Counted from the stretch's first letter, positions 50,989-60,666 are shown. The stretch: 64,000 nt of DNA from Paenibacillus physcomitrellae (GCF_002240225.1 NZ_CP022584.1:3996094-4060093), one strand, 5' to 3'. A program made the numbers and translations. Notes: generated by a model not told the origin, from the letters alone.

Positions 50989-52127
50989 TTAAAGTGGCTT
51001 ACATTGACCATACGGCGAAATGGAGCGGTGGTGAAGTCGCCTTGTTCAATATCCTGACGAATGTGGGCGACCACGTCGAACCCCTCGTTATCCTTGCGGA
51101 AGAGGGGGCGCTGGCCGACAGACTGCGGGAACGCGGCATTGACGTCCGGGTTGTGCCGCTAGATGAACGCGTAAGGACAAGAGGACGAAATGCCTTAAGT
51201 CCTGGAATTGCCGGAGCGGCGCTGAAGCTGTTCAACTATGGCAGAAAGCTGGCTCCGCTGCTCAGGGAGGAGAAGGTGGCCTGCGTGCACACCAACTCGC
51301 TCAAATCGGCTTTGTACGGCACGATAGCTGCAAAGAAAGCCGGCGTTCCGCTGGTTTGGCATATCAGAGACCACATCGGTCCGCCTTACCTGAAGCCGAT
51401 TGTAGCCAAATCGATCCGGTTTATGTCAAGGAGCCTGCCGAATGGCGTTATCGCCAACTCCAACTCTACCTTGAACGCGCTGGAGCTGCCGAAGTCGAAG
51501 AAGACGCTGGTTGTCTATTCGGCTTTCGCGAAAGCGATCAGCGACAAACAGCAGGCCCGCGACCCGGGACAATCCTTTAACGTCCTGCTGGTCGGTCGGC
51601 TGGCCCACTGGAAAGGGCAGCACGTGCTGCTGGAAGCGGCGAAGTCGTTCAAGGACGATCCGCGGGTCAACTTCTGGCTGGCCGGGGATGCCCTGTTCGG
51701 GGAAGAAGCCTATAAAGATCAGCTTCTGGACCAGATGCAGGCCAGCGGCTTGAAGAACGTTTCCATGCTGGGGCATGTGGACGATGTTCAGTCATTGATG
51801 GCTTCGGCCGATCTGCTTGTTCATACCTCCATTACGCCGGAGCCTTTCGGCCAGGTGATCGTGGAAGGGATGGCGGCAGGGCTGCCGGTCATCGCCTCGA
51901 ACGAAGGCGGTCCAGTCGAAATTGTCGTTCCGGGCCAGACCGGGATGCTGATTGAACCGGGCAAACCGGATATTCTCGCGGAGGCGATCCGCTGGATGCT
52001 GGAGCATCCGGAGGAACGGGAGCGCATGGGCCAGAAAGGCATCCAGCGGGTGAAGGAACGTTTTGTGATCGAAAATACGGTCAAGGACATCGTTGAATAT
52101 TACCAAGGTCTTCTTTCCACGGTTTAA
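50985..52127 (+). CDS. Family 4 glycosyltransferase 2
   Basis: This 380-aa GT-B enzyme starts IKVAYIDHTAKWSGGEVALF. The donor domain has LLVGRLAHWKGQHVLLEA, LAGDALFGEEAYKDQL and EPFGQVIVEGMAAGLPVIASNEGG, with the GT4 E-x7-E in EPFGQVIVE. The acceptor domain carries CVHTNSLKSALYGTIAAKKAG. It is coupled to the preceding glycosyltransferase by a 4-bp ATGA overlap. Sugar specificity unknown. Confidence 0.94.
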   Translation: MIKVAYIDHTAKWSGGEVALFNILTNVGDHVEPLVILAEEGALADRLRERGIDVRVVPLDERVRTRGRNALSPGIAGAALKLFNYGRKLAPLLREEKVACVHTNSLKSALYGTIAAKKAGVPLVWHIRDHIGPPYLKPIVAKSIRFMSRSLPNGVIANSNSTLNALELPKSKKTLVVYSAFAKAISDKQQARDPGQSFNVLLVGRLAHWKGQHVLLEAAKSFKDDPRVNFWLAGDALFGEEAYKDQLLDQMQASGLKNVSMLGHVDDVQSLMASADLLVHTSITPEPFGQVIVEGMAAGLPVIASNEGGPVEIVVPGQTGMLIEPGKPDILAEAIRWMLEHPEERERMGQKGIQRVKERFVIENTVKDIVEYYQGLLSTV

Positions 52128-52155
52128 CCGACCTTTGGGCTAAAGGATGATGGGG

Positions 52156-53268
52156 ATGAAAGTGGCAATTGCTCATGATTATCTGATACAGATGGGCGGA
52201 GCGGAACGGGTGGTGGAGGTGCTCCACGACATGTACCCGGAGGCTCCGATCTTCACTACCGTTTCTCACAGCAGCCGTCTGCCGGACTCGCTGAAGGATG
52301 CAGACATCCGGACGACCTGGCTACAGAATGTTCCGGGGGTCAAGACGAATTTCAAGAAAATGCTGCCGCTCTATCCGCTGGCGATCCGCGATTTCGATTT
52401 CCGGGGTTACGACGTCGTCCTCAGCTCCAGCAGTGCTTTCATCAAAAGCATTCAGGTGCCCCAGGGCACATTCCATCTGTGCTACTGTCATACGCCGATG
52501 CGGTTTGCCTGGGATTATGACACCTATATGGAACGGGAACGCCAACCCGGCATGGTGAAGAAGCTGCTCAAGCTGTACATCAAACAGCTTAAATCCTGGG
52601 ACCAGCGGACCTCCTCGCATGTGAATCAGTTTGTAGCGAATTCTTCTGTCGTGCAGCGACGCATACAGAATTATTATCAGCGGGATGCCGAAGTGATTTT
52701 TCCGCCGATCAATACTTCCCGGTTCCAAAGAGCGGCTGAGGTTGAGGACTACTACCTGATCGTATCGCGGCTGGTATCTTACAAGCGGATCGATCTCGCA
52801 GTTGAAGCCTTTAACCAAAGCGGCCTGCCGCTGTACATCGTCGGCGATGGACCGGACCGGAAGCGGCTGACGGAGATGGCCAAAGGGAATAATATCCGGT
52901 TTCTCGGCCGTCTGGGCGACGCCCAGGTCAATGAGCTGATGTCGAAGTGCCGGGCGTTTATTTTTCCGGGGGAAGAGGACTTTGGCATTACACCGCTCGA
53001 AGCCAACGCGGCAGGACGTCCGGTGATTGCTTACCAGGCCGGCGGTGCGCTTGATACGATCGTGCCTTACGTGAACGGGGTATTCTTCCGCAATCAGAAG
53101 GTTGACGATCTGCTCGGGGCGGTCGCAGAGGTGGAACGGCATGCCTGGGATGTCGAGCAAATTATGGGTCACGCGAAGAAATTCGATGAGGATACCTTTA
53201 AAGCGCAGTTCAAGCAGTACGTGGAGCAGGCTTATTTAAACTTTCTAAAGGGAGGAAGCGGATCATGA
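52156..53268 (+). CDS. Family 4 glycosyltransferase 3, mannosyltransferase-like
   Basis: This 370-aa GT-B enzyme starts KVAIAHDYLIQMGGAERVVEVL. It has CYCHTPMRFAWDYDTYM, VANSSVVQRRIQNYY and the donor-domain segment FIFPGEEDFGITPLEANAAGRPVIAYQAGG with the GT4 motif EDFGITPLE. This profile is common in GDP-mannose-dependent enzymes of EPS clusters (WbaZ-like), which fits the nearby manC, but specificity is inference. I chose the ATG at 52156 because AAAGG lies 9 bp before it; two earlier ATGs are too close. It overlaps ugd by 4 bp. Confidence 0.93.
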   Translation: MKVAIAHDYLIQMGGAERVVEVLHDMYPEAPIFTTVSHSSRLPDSLKDADIRTTWLQNVPGVKTNFKKMLPLYPLAIRDFDFRGYDVVLSSSSAFIKSIQVPQGTFHLCYCHTPMRFAWDYDTYMERERQPGMVKKLLKLYIKQLKSWDQRTSSHVNQFVANSSVVQRRIQNYYQRDAEVIFPPINTSRFQRAAEVEDYYLIVSRLVSYKRIDLAVEAFNQSGLPLYIVGDGPDRKRLTEMAKGNNIRFLGRLGDAQVNELMSKCRAFIFPGEEDFGITPLEANAAGRPVIAYQAGGALDTIVPYVNGVFFRNQKVDDLLGAVAEVERHAWDVEQIMGHAKKFDEDTFKAQFKQYVEQAYLNFLKGGSGS

Positions 53269-54605
53269 AGTTGGCAGTCATTGGAACCGGTTATGTAGGG
53301 CTTGTGTCGGGAGTATGTTTTGCTTCGAAAGGAAACGAGGTTGTATGCGTCGATGTGGACCAAAGCAAGATCGACAAGCTGAACCGTCTGCAGTCCCCTA
53401 TTTACGAGCCCGGCATTGAACAGCTGATGGAGGAGAATGTCCGGGAAAGACGTTTATCCTTCACCTCCGACCTGCAGGAGGCCGTGCGCCGCTCCGAGCT
53501 GATCATTCTGGCTGTGGGCACGCCTTCGCTGCCGAACGGCGAAGCCAATCTGCAGTTTATTGAGCGGGCAGCCGCCGACATCGGAGAAGCCATGGACGGC
53601 TACAAAATCATCGTGACCAAAAGCACGGTACCGGTGGGCACCAATGAGAAGATACGGCAGGTGATCGCCTCCCATACCTCCTTTTCGTTTGATGTAGCTT
53701 CTGTTCCCGAATTCCTGCGCGAAGGTACGGCGATTAAGGATACGCTGAAGCCGGACCGCGTTGTGATCGGCCTTGACAACCCTGAGCTCGAAGGCAAGCT
53801 GACAGCGCTGCACAGACCGTTTACGGACAATATTTTTGTGACCGACATTCGCAGTGCAGAGATGATTAAGTATGCTTCCAACGCTTTTCTGGCTACCAAA
53901 ATCTCCTTTATCAACGAAATTGCCAACATTTGCGAGAAGGTGGGCGCGGATGTGACGGAGGTAGCCAAAGGCATGGGCAGCGATCAGCGCATCGGCTCCG
54001 CTTTCCTGCGTGCGGGCATCGGCTACGGAGGCTCCTGCTTCCCGAAGGATACCAAAGCGCTGATCCAGATCGCCGGCAATGTCGATTACGAGTTCAAGCT
54101 GCTGAAGTCCGTGGTGGAAGTGAATACAGGTCAGCGCTACAACGTTATTGCCAAGCTGAAGGAGTCGCTCGAAACACTGAAAGGCGCCCGCATCGGCATC
54201 TGGGGCGTATCCTTCAAGCCGGACACCGATGACATCCGGGACGCTCCGGCGCTGGAGATCGTCGAAACGCTGATCCGCGAAGGCGCGGTTGTCAAGCTGT
54301 ATGATCCGATTGCGCTGGACAATTTTCGGCAGCAGTTCGACCACCCGGGCCTGCACTGGTGCAGCTCGGCTGAAGAAGCGGCGGGCGGCTGCGATGCGGT
54401 CTGCCTGCTGACCGACTGGCATGAATTTAAGGAGATCAACCTGCACAAGCTGGCCGGCATGATGAGACAGCCGGTGCTGATCGACGGACGGAATGTTTAC
54501 GGGCGTGAGCAGATTGAAGGCACCGGATTGGAGTATGTCTCTGTCGGCAGACCGCATATGGGCGCTTATTCCGAATATCCCCGCAAAATTGCGGAGGTTC
54601 TGTAA
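53265..54605 (+). CDS. ugd: UDP-glucose 6-dehydrogenase
   Basis: This 446-aa protein has an N-terminal NAD-binding Rossmann fold (KLAVIGTGYVGLVSGVCFA), TKSTVPVGTNEKIR, FLREGTAIKDTLKPDRVVIG, the helix region SAEMIKYASNAFLATKISFINE (split: MIKYASNAFLATK) and the catalytic cysteine C258 in GYGGSCFPKDTKAL. The C-terminal UDP-binding domain has WGVSFKPDTDDIRDAPAL. It oxidises UDP-glucose from GalU to UDP-glucuronic acid, so the EPS probably contains glucuronic acid. It overlaps the preceding glycosyltransferase by 4 bp. Confidence 0.97.
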   Translation: MKLAVIGTGYVGLVSGVCFASKGNEVVCVDVDQSKIDKLNRLQSPIYEPGIEQLMEENVRERRLSFTSDLQEAVRRSELIILAVGTPSLPNGEANLQFIERAAADIGEAMDGYKIIVTKSTVPVGTNEKIRQVIASHTSFSFDVASVPEFLREGTAIKDTLKPDRVVIGLDNPELEGKLTALHRPFTDNIFVTDIRSAEMIKYASNAFLATKISFINEIANICEKVGADVTEVAKGMGSDQRIGSAFLRAGIGYGGSCFPKDTKALIQIAGNVDYEFKLLKSVVEVNTGQRYNVIAKLKESLETLKGARIGIWGVSFKPDTDDIRDAPALEIVETLIREGAVVKLYDPIALDNFRQQFDHPGLHWCSSAEEAAGGCDAVCLLTDWHEFKEINLHKLAGMMRQPVLIDGRNVYGREQIEGTGLEYVSVGRPHMGAYSEYPRKIAEVL

Positions 54606-54619
54606 AGGGGTGGATGACA

Positions 54620-56044
54620 ATGAAATTGGTACTTCTCTCAGGCGGTTCAGGAAAAAGATTATGGCCTCTCTCGAACGACTCCAGATCCAAGCAGTTTCTC
54701 AAGGTGCTTCATGATCCGGACGGACGCCCGGAATCGATGGTGCAGCGCGTTTGGCGTCAGCTCGGCCAGGTGAATCTGGCCGATTCGGCTTATCTGGCCA
54801 CCGGACGGGCGCAGGTGGAAATGATCCAAAGCCAGCTCGGCCCGGAAGTGCCGATCATTGTAGAGCCCGAGCGCCGGGATACTTTCCCGGCCATTGCGCT
54901 TACAGCAGCCTACCTTTATTCGGTAGAGGGCGTTTCCCCCGAAACGGCCGTCGCGATTTTGCCGGTGGACCCTTATGTGGAGGATGCCTTTTTCCATACG
55001 GTATCCAGCCTGGAGGATACGCTGGGGCAAAGCGGTGCCAATCTGGCGCTGATCGGCGTAGTGCCGAATCACGCTTCGGAGAAATACGGCTATATCATTC
55101 CGGCAGATGGAGGGAATGAAGCGAAAGCTGTGGACGGTGCAGATGCAGCGGATGGTGCACAGGCCCTGGATAATGTGTCCTTTATGCCGGTCGGCCGTTT
55201 TCAGGAGAAACCTTCAGAGGAAGCGGCCCGGGAGCTGATCGGCCAGGGTGCTCTTTGGAACTGCGGCGTGTTCGCCTTCCGTCTGGGTTATCTGCTGGAC
55301 ATTTTGCAGGCCAAAGGGCTGCCGCTGCAGTATGAAGAGCTGCAAAGACAGTACAAGCTGCTGGCCAAGATCAGCTTCGATTATGAAGTTGTGGAGAAGG
55401 AGCCGAACATTGTGGTCGTGCCGTACGACGGCTATTGGAAAGACCTCGGCACCTGGAATACGCTGACGGAGGAAATGGCCAATCCGCAGCTCGGCAAAGG
55501 CACGATGACTGTAGATTCAAGCAGCAGCTGCCTGATTAACGAGCTGGACATTCCGGTTGCCGTAATCGGCGCGCCGGATTTGATCGTGGCGGCAAGCCCC
55601 GACGGCATTCTGGTCACACAGAAGGATGCCTCGCCCCGGGTCAAAGAGGTGCTGAAGTCTTTCGAGCAGCGTCCGATGTATGAAGAACGGCGCTGGGGGC
55701 ACTACCGGGTGGTGGATTACATCCAGTATGATGACGGCAGCAAGGTGCTGACCAAACGGATCTTCGTCCATGCGGGACGGAATATCAGCTACCAGCTTCA
55801 CAACAAACGCTGCGAGGTATGGACACTTGTGAGCGGCCAGGCGAAGGTGATCTTGAACGAGAAAATGCACGATGTCCGCGCAGGCGATGTCGTCCGGATT
55901 CCGGAAGGAACCAAACACAGCATTCTGGCGGTGACGGATGTTGAATTTATCGAGGTCCAAACCGGACCGGAGCTGGTGGAGGAGGACAATATCCGGATTT
56001 GCATGGATTGGGATGACATTGTCCTGCACCAATTTATTTCCTGA
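54620..56044 (+). CDS. manC: Mannose-1-phosphate guanylyltransferase/mannose-6-phosphate isomerase (type II, ManC/AlgA-like)
   Basis: This 474-aa bifunctional protein has the pyrophosphorylase signature LLSGGSGKRLWPLSND and FQEKPSEEAA in the N-terminal domain. The C-terminal cupin PMI domain has NISYQLHNKRCEVWTLVSG and GDVVRIPEGTKHSI. It makes GDP-mannose for the EPS. An insert of about 20 residues rich in Ala and Asp (around residues 172-192, NEAKAVDGADAADGAQ) interrupts the nucleotidyltransferase domain; it looks like a surface loop. The start is the ATG at 54620 or at 54614. No phosphomannomutase gene lies nearby. It is the last biosynthetic gene of the operon. Confidence 0.93.
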   Translation: MKLVLLSGGSGKRLWPLSNDSRSKQFLKVLHDPDGRPESMVQRVWRQLGQVNLADSAYLATGRAQVEMIQSQLGPEVPIIVEPERRDTFPAIALTAAYLYSVEGVSPETAVAILPVDPYVEDAFFHTVSSLEDTLGQSGANLALIGVVPNHASEKYGYIIPADGGNEAKAVDGADAADGAQALDNVSFMPVGRFQEKPSEEAARELIGQGALWNCGVFAFRLGYLLDILQAKGLPLQYEELQRQYKLLAKISFDYEVVEKEPNIVVVPYDGYWKDLGTWNTLTEEMANPQLGKGTMTVDSSSSCLINELDIPVAVIGAPDLIVAASPDGILVTQKDASPRVKEVLKSFEQRPMYEERRWGHYRVVDYIQYDDGSKVLTKRIFVHAGRNISYQLHNKRCEVWTLVSGQAKVILNEKMHDVRAGDVVRIPEGTKHSILAVTDVEFIEVQTGPELVEEDNIRICMDWDDIVLHQFIS

Positions 56045-56241
56045 TCGTATTCAGCTTGTATAAAGCAAATATGAAAAGATTGGACCTATTGGAATGCCAT
56101 TTTGTAAGGATTTTCAGTAAAAATTCATGCCAATGTATGAAAATTATATATTTTTTCAAAAATCGACTAAAAACGCTAATAACAGTCAAAAGAAATGTCG
56201 ATACATACGGTATTCAGGTCCGAAAGGGGAAAAATATCAAC

Positions 56242-57759
56242 ATGAATTACCGCCGTGTGTATCGCTCTGTTTGTCGTTTATTTTTCGTCGTCCTGCCGCT
56301 TGTTGCTGTTACTGTCTCTGCTGCTGTCCCTGCAAACGCCTTGGCGGGCGCGAATCCGATCAATCCGGGCGCTACTTCGGAAGCAAAAGAGTTGTTGAAT
56401 ACGTTATACACCGTTTCTGGTAAAAATATTATCACGGGGCAGCATGACTATCTGGAAAGCCCCGATGAAATCAATAACCGGCTTACCCGTCTCAGCGGGC
56501 AATACGCCGGAGTTCACGGCTATGAGCTCGGCCCGATTATGGGGCAGACGCCAAGCCAGATTGCCGAGCAGCGCCGGAATGTCGTAAACAGCGCCATCAA
56601 CTGGTACCGCTCCGGCGGTATTGTGGCCATGACGTTCCATGAAGCTTTGCCAGGCACAAGCCCGCTCTGGAGCAATGTGCAAAAGTCGATCTCCCAAGCG
56701 GATTTCGATAAATACGTAACGCCTGGAACCGACGAATACAAGGCGCTGATTGCGGATCTGGACAGCGTAGCCGCTTCCCTTGAGACGCTGAAGGATGCCG
56801 GAGTGCCCGTGCTGTGGAGGCCGTATCATGAAATGAACGGCGACTGGTTCTGGTGGGGCAAGAAAACCAACTTCCCGGCCTTGTGGAACCTGATGTACGA
56901 CCGGTTCGTCAATGTCCACCATCTGGACAACCTGATTTGGGTCTGGTCTCCGAATGCGCCGACCAACAGCAATTATTCTTATGGTTCTTATTTTCCAGGA
57001 CTGGCGAATGTCGATGTTCTGGCGCTGGATATCTACAATAATGATTTCAGACAATCCTATTACGATAATCTTCTGAAGCTGGCACAAGGCAAGCCGATTG
57101 CGATCGGAGAGAGCGGAGAAATGCCCGATCCGGGCGTACTGGCCTCCTCTCAGCCGCGCTGGTCCTATTTCATGACTTGGGGAAGCATGCTGACGGACAA
57201 TAATTCGACCTCTACGATTGATACCTTCATGAACAGCAATTATTTCCTGTCCAAGTTCAAGCTTTCACTGCTGGACAAGCTTCCGGTGCTGCCGCTGCTT
57301 GAGCAGCCGGTGGTCCCTCTGCCGAGCGGACTGTTTGGCGAGTATTATTCAAATGCAAATCTGACCGGCGTTCCGCTGACCCGAACCGATGCCAAAATCG
57401 ATTTCAACTGGCGCAGCGGTTCGCCGGGTATGTCTATTCCAAACGATAATTATTCCGTCCGATGGACAGGGCAGATCAAACCGTTGTACAGCGAAACGTA
57501 CACGTTCAGTACCTTGTCCGACGATGGAGTACGCGTTTGGGTGAATGGCAGCCTCATCATAGACAGCTGGTTCAAGCAGAGCTGGTACGAGCGTTTCGGC
57601 AGCATTGCGCTTAATGCCGGTCAGCTCTATGACATCAAGGTGGAATACTATGAGGGGCAGGGCGACAGCATGGCCAGATTGATGTGGCAAAGCGCAAGCC
57701 AGACCAAACAAACGGTTCCGCCGGAAGTGCTCTTCCATTCCGGGGCTTTGCTCCAATAG
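56242..57759 (+). CDS. Secreted GH26 beta-mannanase-like hydrolase with PA14 domain
   Basis: This 505-aa protein has a signal peptide ending near ANALA (residue 35). The GH26 catalytic domain (about 40-345) has GQHDYLESP, the acid/base E197 in LWRPYHEMNGDWFWW and the nucleophile E290 in AIGESGEMPD. The C-terminal PA14 domain (about 368-500; GLFGEYYSNANLTG, FSTLSDDGVRVWVNG) probably binds glycans. ATG at 56242 follows AAAGGGG. The preceding 197 bp are unusually AT-rich. GH26 enzymes mostly cut beta-1,4-mannans; placed after manC, this one may trim or release the cell's own mannose-containing EPS. It could equally act on plant mannan. Confidence 0.92.
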   Translation: MNYRRVYRSVCRLFFVVLPLVAVTVSAAVPANALAGANPINPGATSEAKELLNTLYTVSGKNIITGQHDYLESPDEINNRLTRLSGQYAGVHGYELGPIMGQTPSQIAEQRRNVVNSAINWYRSGGIVAMTFHEALPGTSPLWSNVQKSISQADFDKYVTPGTDEYKALIADLDSVAASLETLKDAGVPVLWRPYHEMNGDWFWWGKKTNFPALWNLMYDRFVNVHHLDNLIWVWSPNAPTNSNYSYGSYFPGLANVDVLALDIYNNDFRQSYYDNLLKLAQGKPIAIGESGEMPDPGVLASSQPRWSYFMTWGSMLTDNNSTSTIDTFMNSNYFLSKFKLSLLDKLPVLPLLEQPVVPLPSGLFGEYYSNANLTGVPLTRTDAKIDFNWRSGSPGMSIPNDNYSVRWTGQIKPLYSETYTFSTLSDDGVRVWVNGSLIIDSWFKQSWYERFGSIALNAGQLYDIKVEYYEGQGDSMARLMWQSASQTKQTVPPEVLFHSGALLQ

Positions 57760-57864
57760 ATCGGCTGGCGAAATTTACTGCCGCTAAGCCAAACGGCTGG
57801 CGCCCTAACATCATGCCTATCCGGGTTCAAGGTTGTCCGGCTGGCAATCGTGGGGTGAAACCAA

Positions 57865-60483
57865 ATGGGATTAAGACGTCTTGCTGGAATTAAATATGGG
57901 CTGTTCATCTTGGAAATCATCGGACTTATCGTCTTGTTATCTCATGCGGGCCGGTCCGGGCATGCAGACCTCGCGGCAAACGCCATGGGCAGCAATACCG
58001 TGATCTGGAAGCTGGGCAGCGAAGACGGGAAGTCTGCTGAATTTCGTTCTTCCGTGGGTGCTGTAAGGACCGCTTCCGCTGCCGTAACAAGTGTGGAGGC
58101 TGACTGGAGCCAGATTCCGTCCGGTTTGAACGCAGCCAAGAATCCTGTATTTGAAATGAACTATAACCTGAAGCAAATTCCGGAGAACGGGGTTCTGTTT
58201 CGGGTTAAAATTTTGGATGCCTACAAATCCGTTCCGCAGCTGGCGGTCTTCACCAATCATCAGCTGTCGGGCATCATTCAGGTGGCCGGCTCGTCCGGGA
58301 CGGGCAGCGGTTATTCCTACAACAAGTCCTACGAGGTTTATATTCCGAAGGAGCAGCTGCAAGCCGGCAGCAATCAGCTGAAGCTGCAGCTGATCCGCTG
58401 TATGTATTGTTCCGCGGGTGAAGATCCTTTCCTTTGGCTGACCTGGGATGATCTCAGCCTCGAAGCGCTGGCTGCCCCGGCTGATGAGCCGATTCATGGT
58501 CATTATGTGCAGACGGGTACCAATCTTAACAACTTCGAATTTTATTATGATGAAGGCGCCGTCCGCCACCTGCCTTATGCGTTGAAATGGCTGGGGCTGG
58601 CGTACAGCGGCAATATTATGCGGGTCAGCTGCGCCAGCAATGTCGGAGAAGCGTGTTCGGACGTGCTGGATTATTATAAGGTTCTGAAAGAATATAATAC
58701 ACAGGCAGCGGCCTTGTATTTGTATACAGGCGATATCAAGCTGAACGCGGACGGTACGCTGCCGGACGGCGCAAAACAGAAGCTGACCGATTACTTTAAG
58801 CGGTATGGCAGCTATTTTCAATATTATGAAGTGGATAATGAGCCCGGTCTGTTCAATCGTTCCAAAGCGGTGGATCTGGCTGTCGCCAAGTGGCTGAATG
58901 AGGAAGGGAAGAAGCTTTCGCCCGAACTTAAAACGGTCGCCCCCGGCTGGGCATATTGGCCGGCTTATTCCATCAAATCGTGCCAGAACCAGAAGGGCGG
59001 CAGCCGCACCTGCGGAACGCCGGACGGCTGGGAACGGGATCCGGCGCAGCGGCTGGAGCTGGAACGTGTAACCGATTATACCAACGGCCATGCTTACGGC
59101 AATTCTTACGCCGATCCGCAGGGCGGCAGCCTGCCGGAAAACCTGCTGACATTCAAAGGAACGCAGGATTCCTTCAGCAAGCCGATGTTGTCCACCGAGT
59201 TCGGGACATCAGGCGGCCATACGGATCTGCCGATCTACGGCGCTTCGGAGCCGCAGTCGGCCGTCTTTGACCGGATCATGCGGGCTCATATCGGGTTTGC
59301 CGATCTGTTTATCCAGCATGCGGCATTTTACAAAGATTTCTCGTTGTTCCAAACCGGCTTTGATTTGTCCGGACATAATCCGGCGGATACCCGGCAGTAT
59401 CAATTCGAGACAGGCGGGGAGACAAGGGTCGATATTATGCGCCGTTTGACGCTTGCGTATGCGACGCACGGCAAACCGTTAGTCTATGAGGTGCTGAACC
59501 AAGATGAGACCAAGGACAAGCTGGTCTATGTGAGGGCCGTCGATACCTCGAAGCTGGCTCCGCTGCCGGTATCAGGGGCGACCTCCAATAAACTGCTGAT
59601 TAATTTCGTCAATTTCGAGAATCGTACGCAAACGCTGAAGGTTAAAGTCACAATGCCGGAATCAATTGTTTATGAAGGGGAGAGATTCGGAGCCGGGGAA
59701 ACCTATGCAGATTCCCGGACTTACGTGACGGGGCTGAACGCGTCACCGGAGCTGACCTTCACCGAAACGCTTGGTCCTGGAGAAGCGGTGCAGTATATTC
59801 TGCAGCCTTCTTCCACTGTAGCTGCGAAGCCGCCGGCCTGGATAACGGCCTCTGAAGCTAAAGGCAGCGGGATTCAGGTTTCATGGCTGGAATCGGAAGG
59901 GGCAGCCAGCTATGACGTCCTCCGGGCAGAAGGACAGTCGGGGGCGTTGATGCCTATAGCCGAGCAAGTGAAGGGGACAACCTATACCGACAGCGGGGTA
60001 GAGAAAGGCAAGGCTTACCGGTATGCGATCCGGGTGAACGGCAAAACCGAACGTTCGGAGGAAGCTAAAGTCCTGTATACGGGAACCGCCGAGCTGGATC
60101 GTTCGGCGTTTACGGTCAGCTCGAATATTCCGCTCCAGAAATCCGATCCGAGGGCTGCAATTGACGGGAATCCCCGCACCCGTTGGGATACCGGCAGCAA
60201 CCAGACTCCGGGTCCGTATTTCCAGATTGATTTGGGGGCTGTCCGCCAAGTGGGCAAGATTGTGCTGGAATATGCGAAATCACCGTATGACTATCCCCGT
60301 CATTACCGGGTAGAAGTTTCGCTGGACGGGCGGAATTGGCGGCAGGTTGCGGAGGGTTATGGACAGAAGGAGCAGACGGAAATCACCTTTGCTCCCGCTG
60401 AAGTGAAGCAGATTCGAATCAGCCAGACCGGGTCGGGCGGCAATTTCTGGTCGATCCATGAGCTGCATGTTTATTCGGGTTAA
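57865..60483 (+). CDS. Secreted multidomain glycoside hydrolase (clan GH-A-like) with FN3 and F5/8C modules
   Basis: This 872-aa protein begins with a signal/anchor segment (GLFILEIIGLIVLLSHAG). Residues of about 95-200 resemble rhamnogalacturonan-lyase-type domain III (FRVKILDAYKSVPQLAVFTN; split by function). A TIM-barrel-like catalytic region follows, with a likely acid/base E326 in YYEVDNEPGLF and a likely nucleophile E445 in MLSTEFGTSGG, as in GH-A enzymes. A beta-domain, an FN3 module (about 660-745) and a C-terminal F5/8C module (about 750-870; FQIDLGAVRQVGKIVLEY) complete it. I cannot assign a GH family. It lies 105 bp after the GH26 gene and is followed by the operon's terminator, so both may process the EPS. 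Confidence 0.8.
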   Translation: MGLRRLAGIKYGLFILEIIGLIVLLSHAGRSGHADLAANAMGSNTVIWKLGSEDGKSAEFRSSVGAVRTASAAVTSVEADWSQIPSGLNAAKNPVFEMNYNLKQIPENGVLFRVKILDAYKSVPQLAVFTNHQLSGIIQVAGSSGTGSGYSYNKSYEVYIPKEQLQAGSNQLKLQLIRCMYCSAGEDPFLWLTWDDLSLEALAAPADEPIHGHYVQTGTNLNNFEFYYDEGAVRHLPYALKWLGLAYSGNIMRVSCASNVGEACSDVLDYYKVLKEYNTQAAALYLYTGDIKLNADGTLPDGAKQKLTDYFKRYGSYFQYYEVDNEPGLFNRSKAVDLAVAKWLNEEGKKLSPELKTVAPGWAYWPAYSIKSCQNQKGGSRTCGTPDGWERDPAQRLELERVTDYTNGHAYGNSYADPQGGSLPENLLTFKGTQDSFSKPMLSTEFGTSGGHTDLPIYGASEPQSAVFDRIMRAHIGFADLFIQHAAFYKDFSLFQTGFDLSGHNPADTRQYQFETGGETRVDIMRRLTLAYATHGKPLVYEVLNQDETKDKLVYVRAVDTSKLAPLPVSGATSNKLLINFVNFENRTQTLKVKVTMPESIVYEGERFGAGETYADSRTYVTGLNASPELTFTETLGPGEAVQYILQPSSTVAAKPPAWITASEAKGSGIQVSWLESEGAASYDVLRAEGQSGALMPIAEQVKGTTYTDSGVEKGKAYRYAIRVNGKTERSEEAKVLYTGTAELDRSAFTVSSNIPLQKSDPRAAIDGNPRTRWDTGSNQTPGPYFQIDLGAVRQVGKIVLEYAKSPYDYPRHYRVEVSLDGRNWRQVAEGYGQKEQTEITFAPAEVKQIRISQTGSGGNFWSIHELHVYSG

Positions 60484-60500
60484 ATGAAGGGGGAAGATTC

Positions 60501-60546
60501 GCCAGGACAACTCCTCGCTGCAAGCGGGGGGCCTGGCTATTTTTTT
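60501..60546 (+). terminator. Terminator at the end of the EPS/hydrolase operon
   Basis: GCCAGG pairs with CCTGGC around an inner GC-rich stem, followed by TATTTTTTTA. It is 17 bp past the stop of the last hydrolase gene. Confidence 0.85.
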
Positions 60547-60555
60547 ATATTCCGG

Positions 60556-60666
60556 TTATAGGACGAAACGAATGAAGGCCCAAATCAGCAGAATCCAGAT
60601 CGGGATGGAAATCACAAGACTCCAAAGGAATCCTTTGGAAAAAGACGAGTTATTGTTCTCTTCCAT
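60556..60666 (-). CDS. Small single-pass membrane protein (36 aa)
   Basis: The ATG at 60666 on the minus strand follows GGAGAG at 6 bp. The 36-residue product has a polar N-terminus (MEENNNSSFSKG) and one hydrophobic helix (FLWSLVISIPIWILLIWAF) ending IRFVL. No family is recognised. A good ribosome site, a clean single-helix layout and position between two terminator/promoter regions support it. It could be a regulator of a membrane complex or a stress microprotein; this is not shown by the sequence. Confidence 0.5.
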   Translation of the reverse strand: MEENNNSSFSKGFLWSLVISIPIWILLIWAFIRFVL

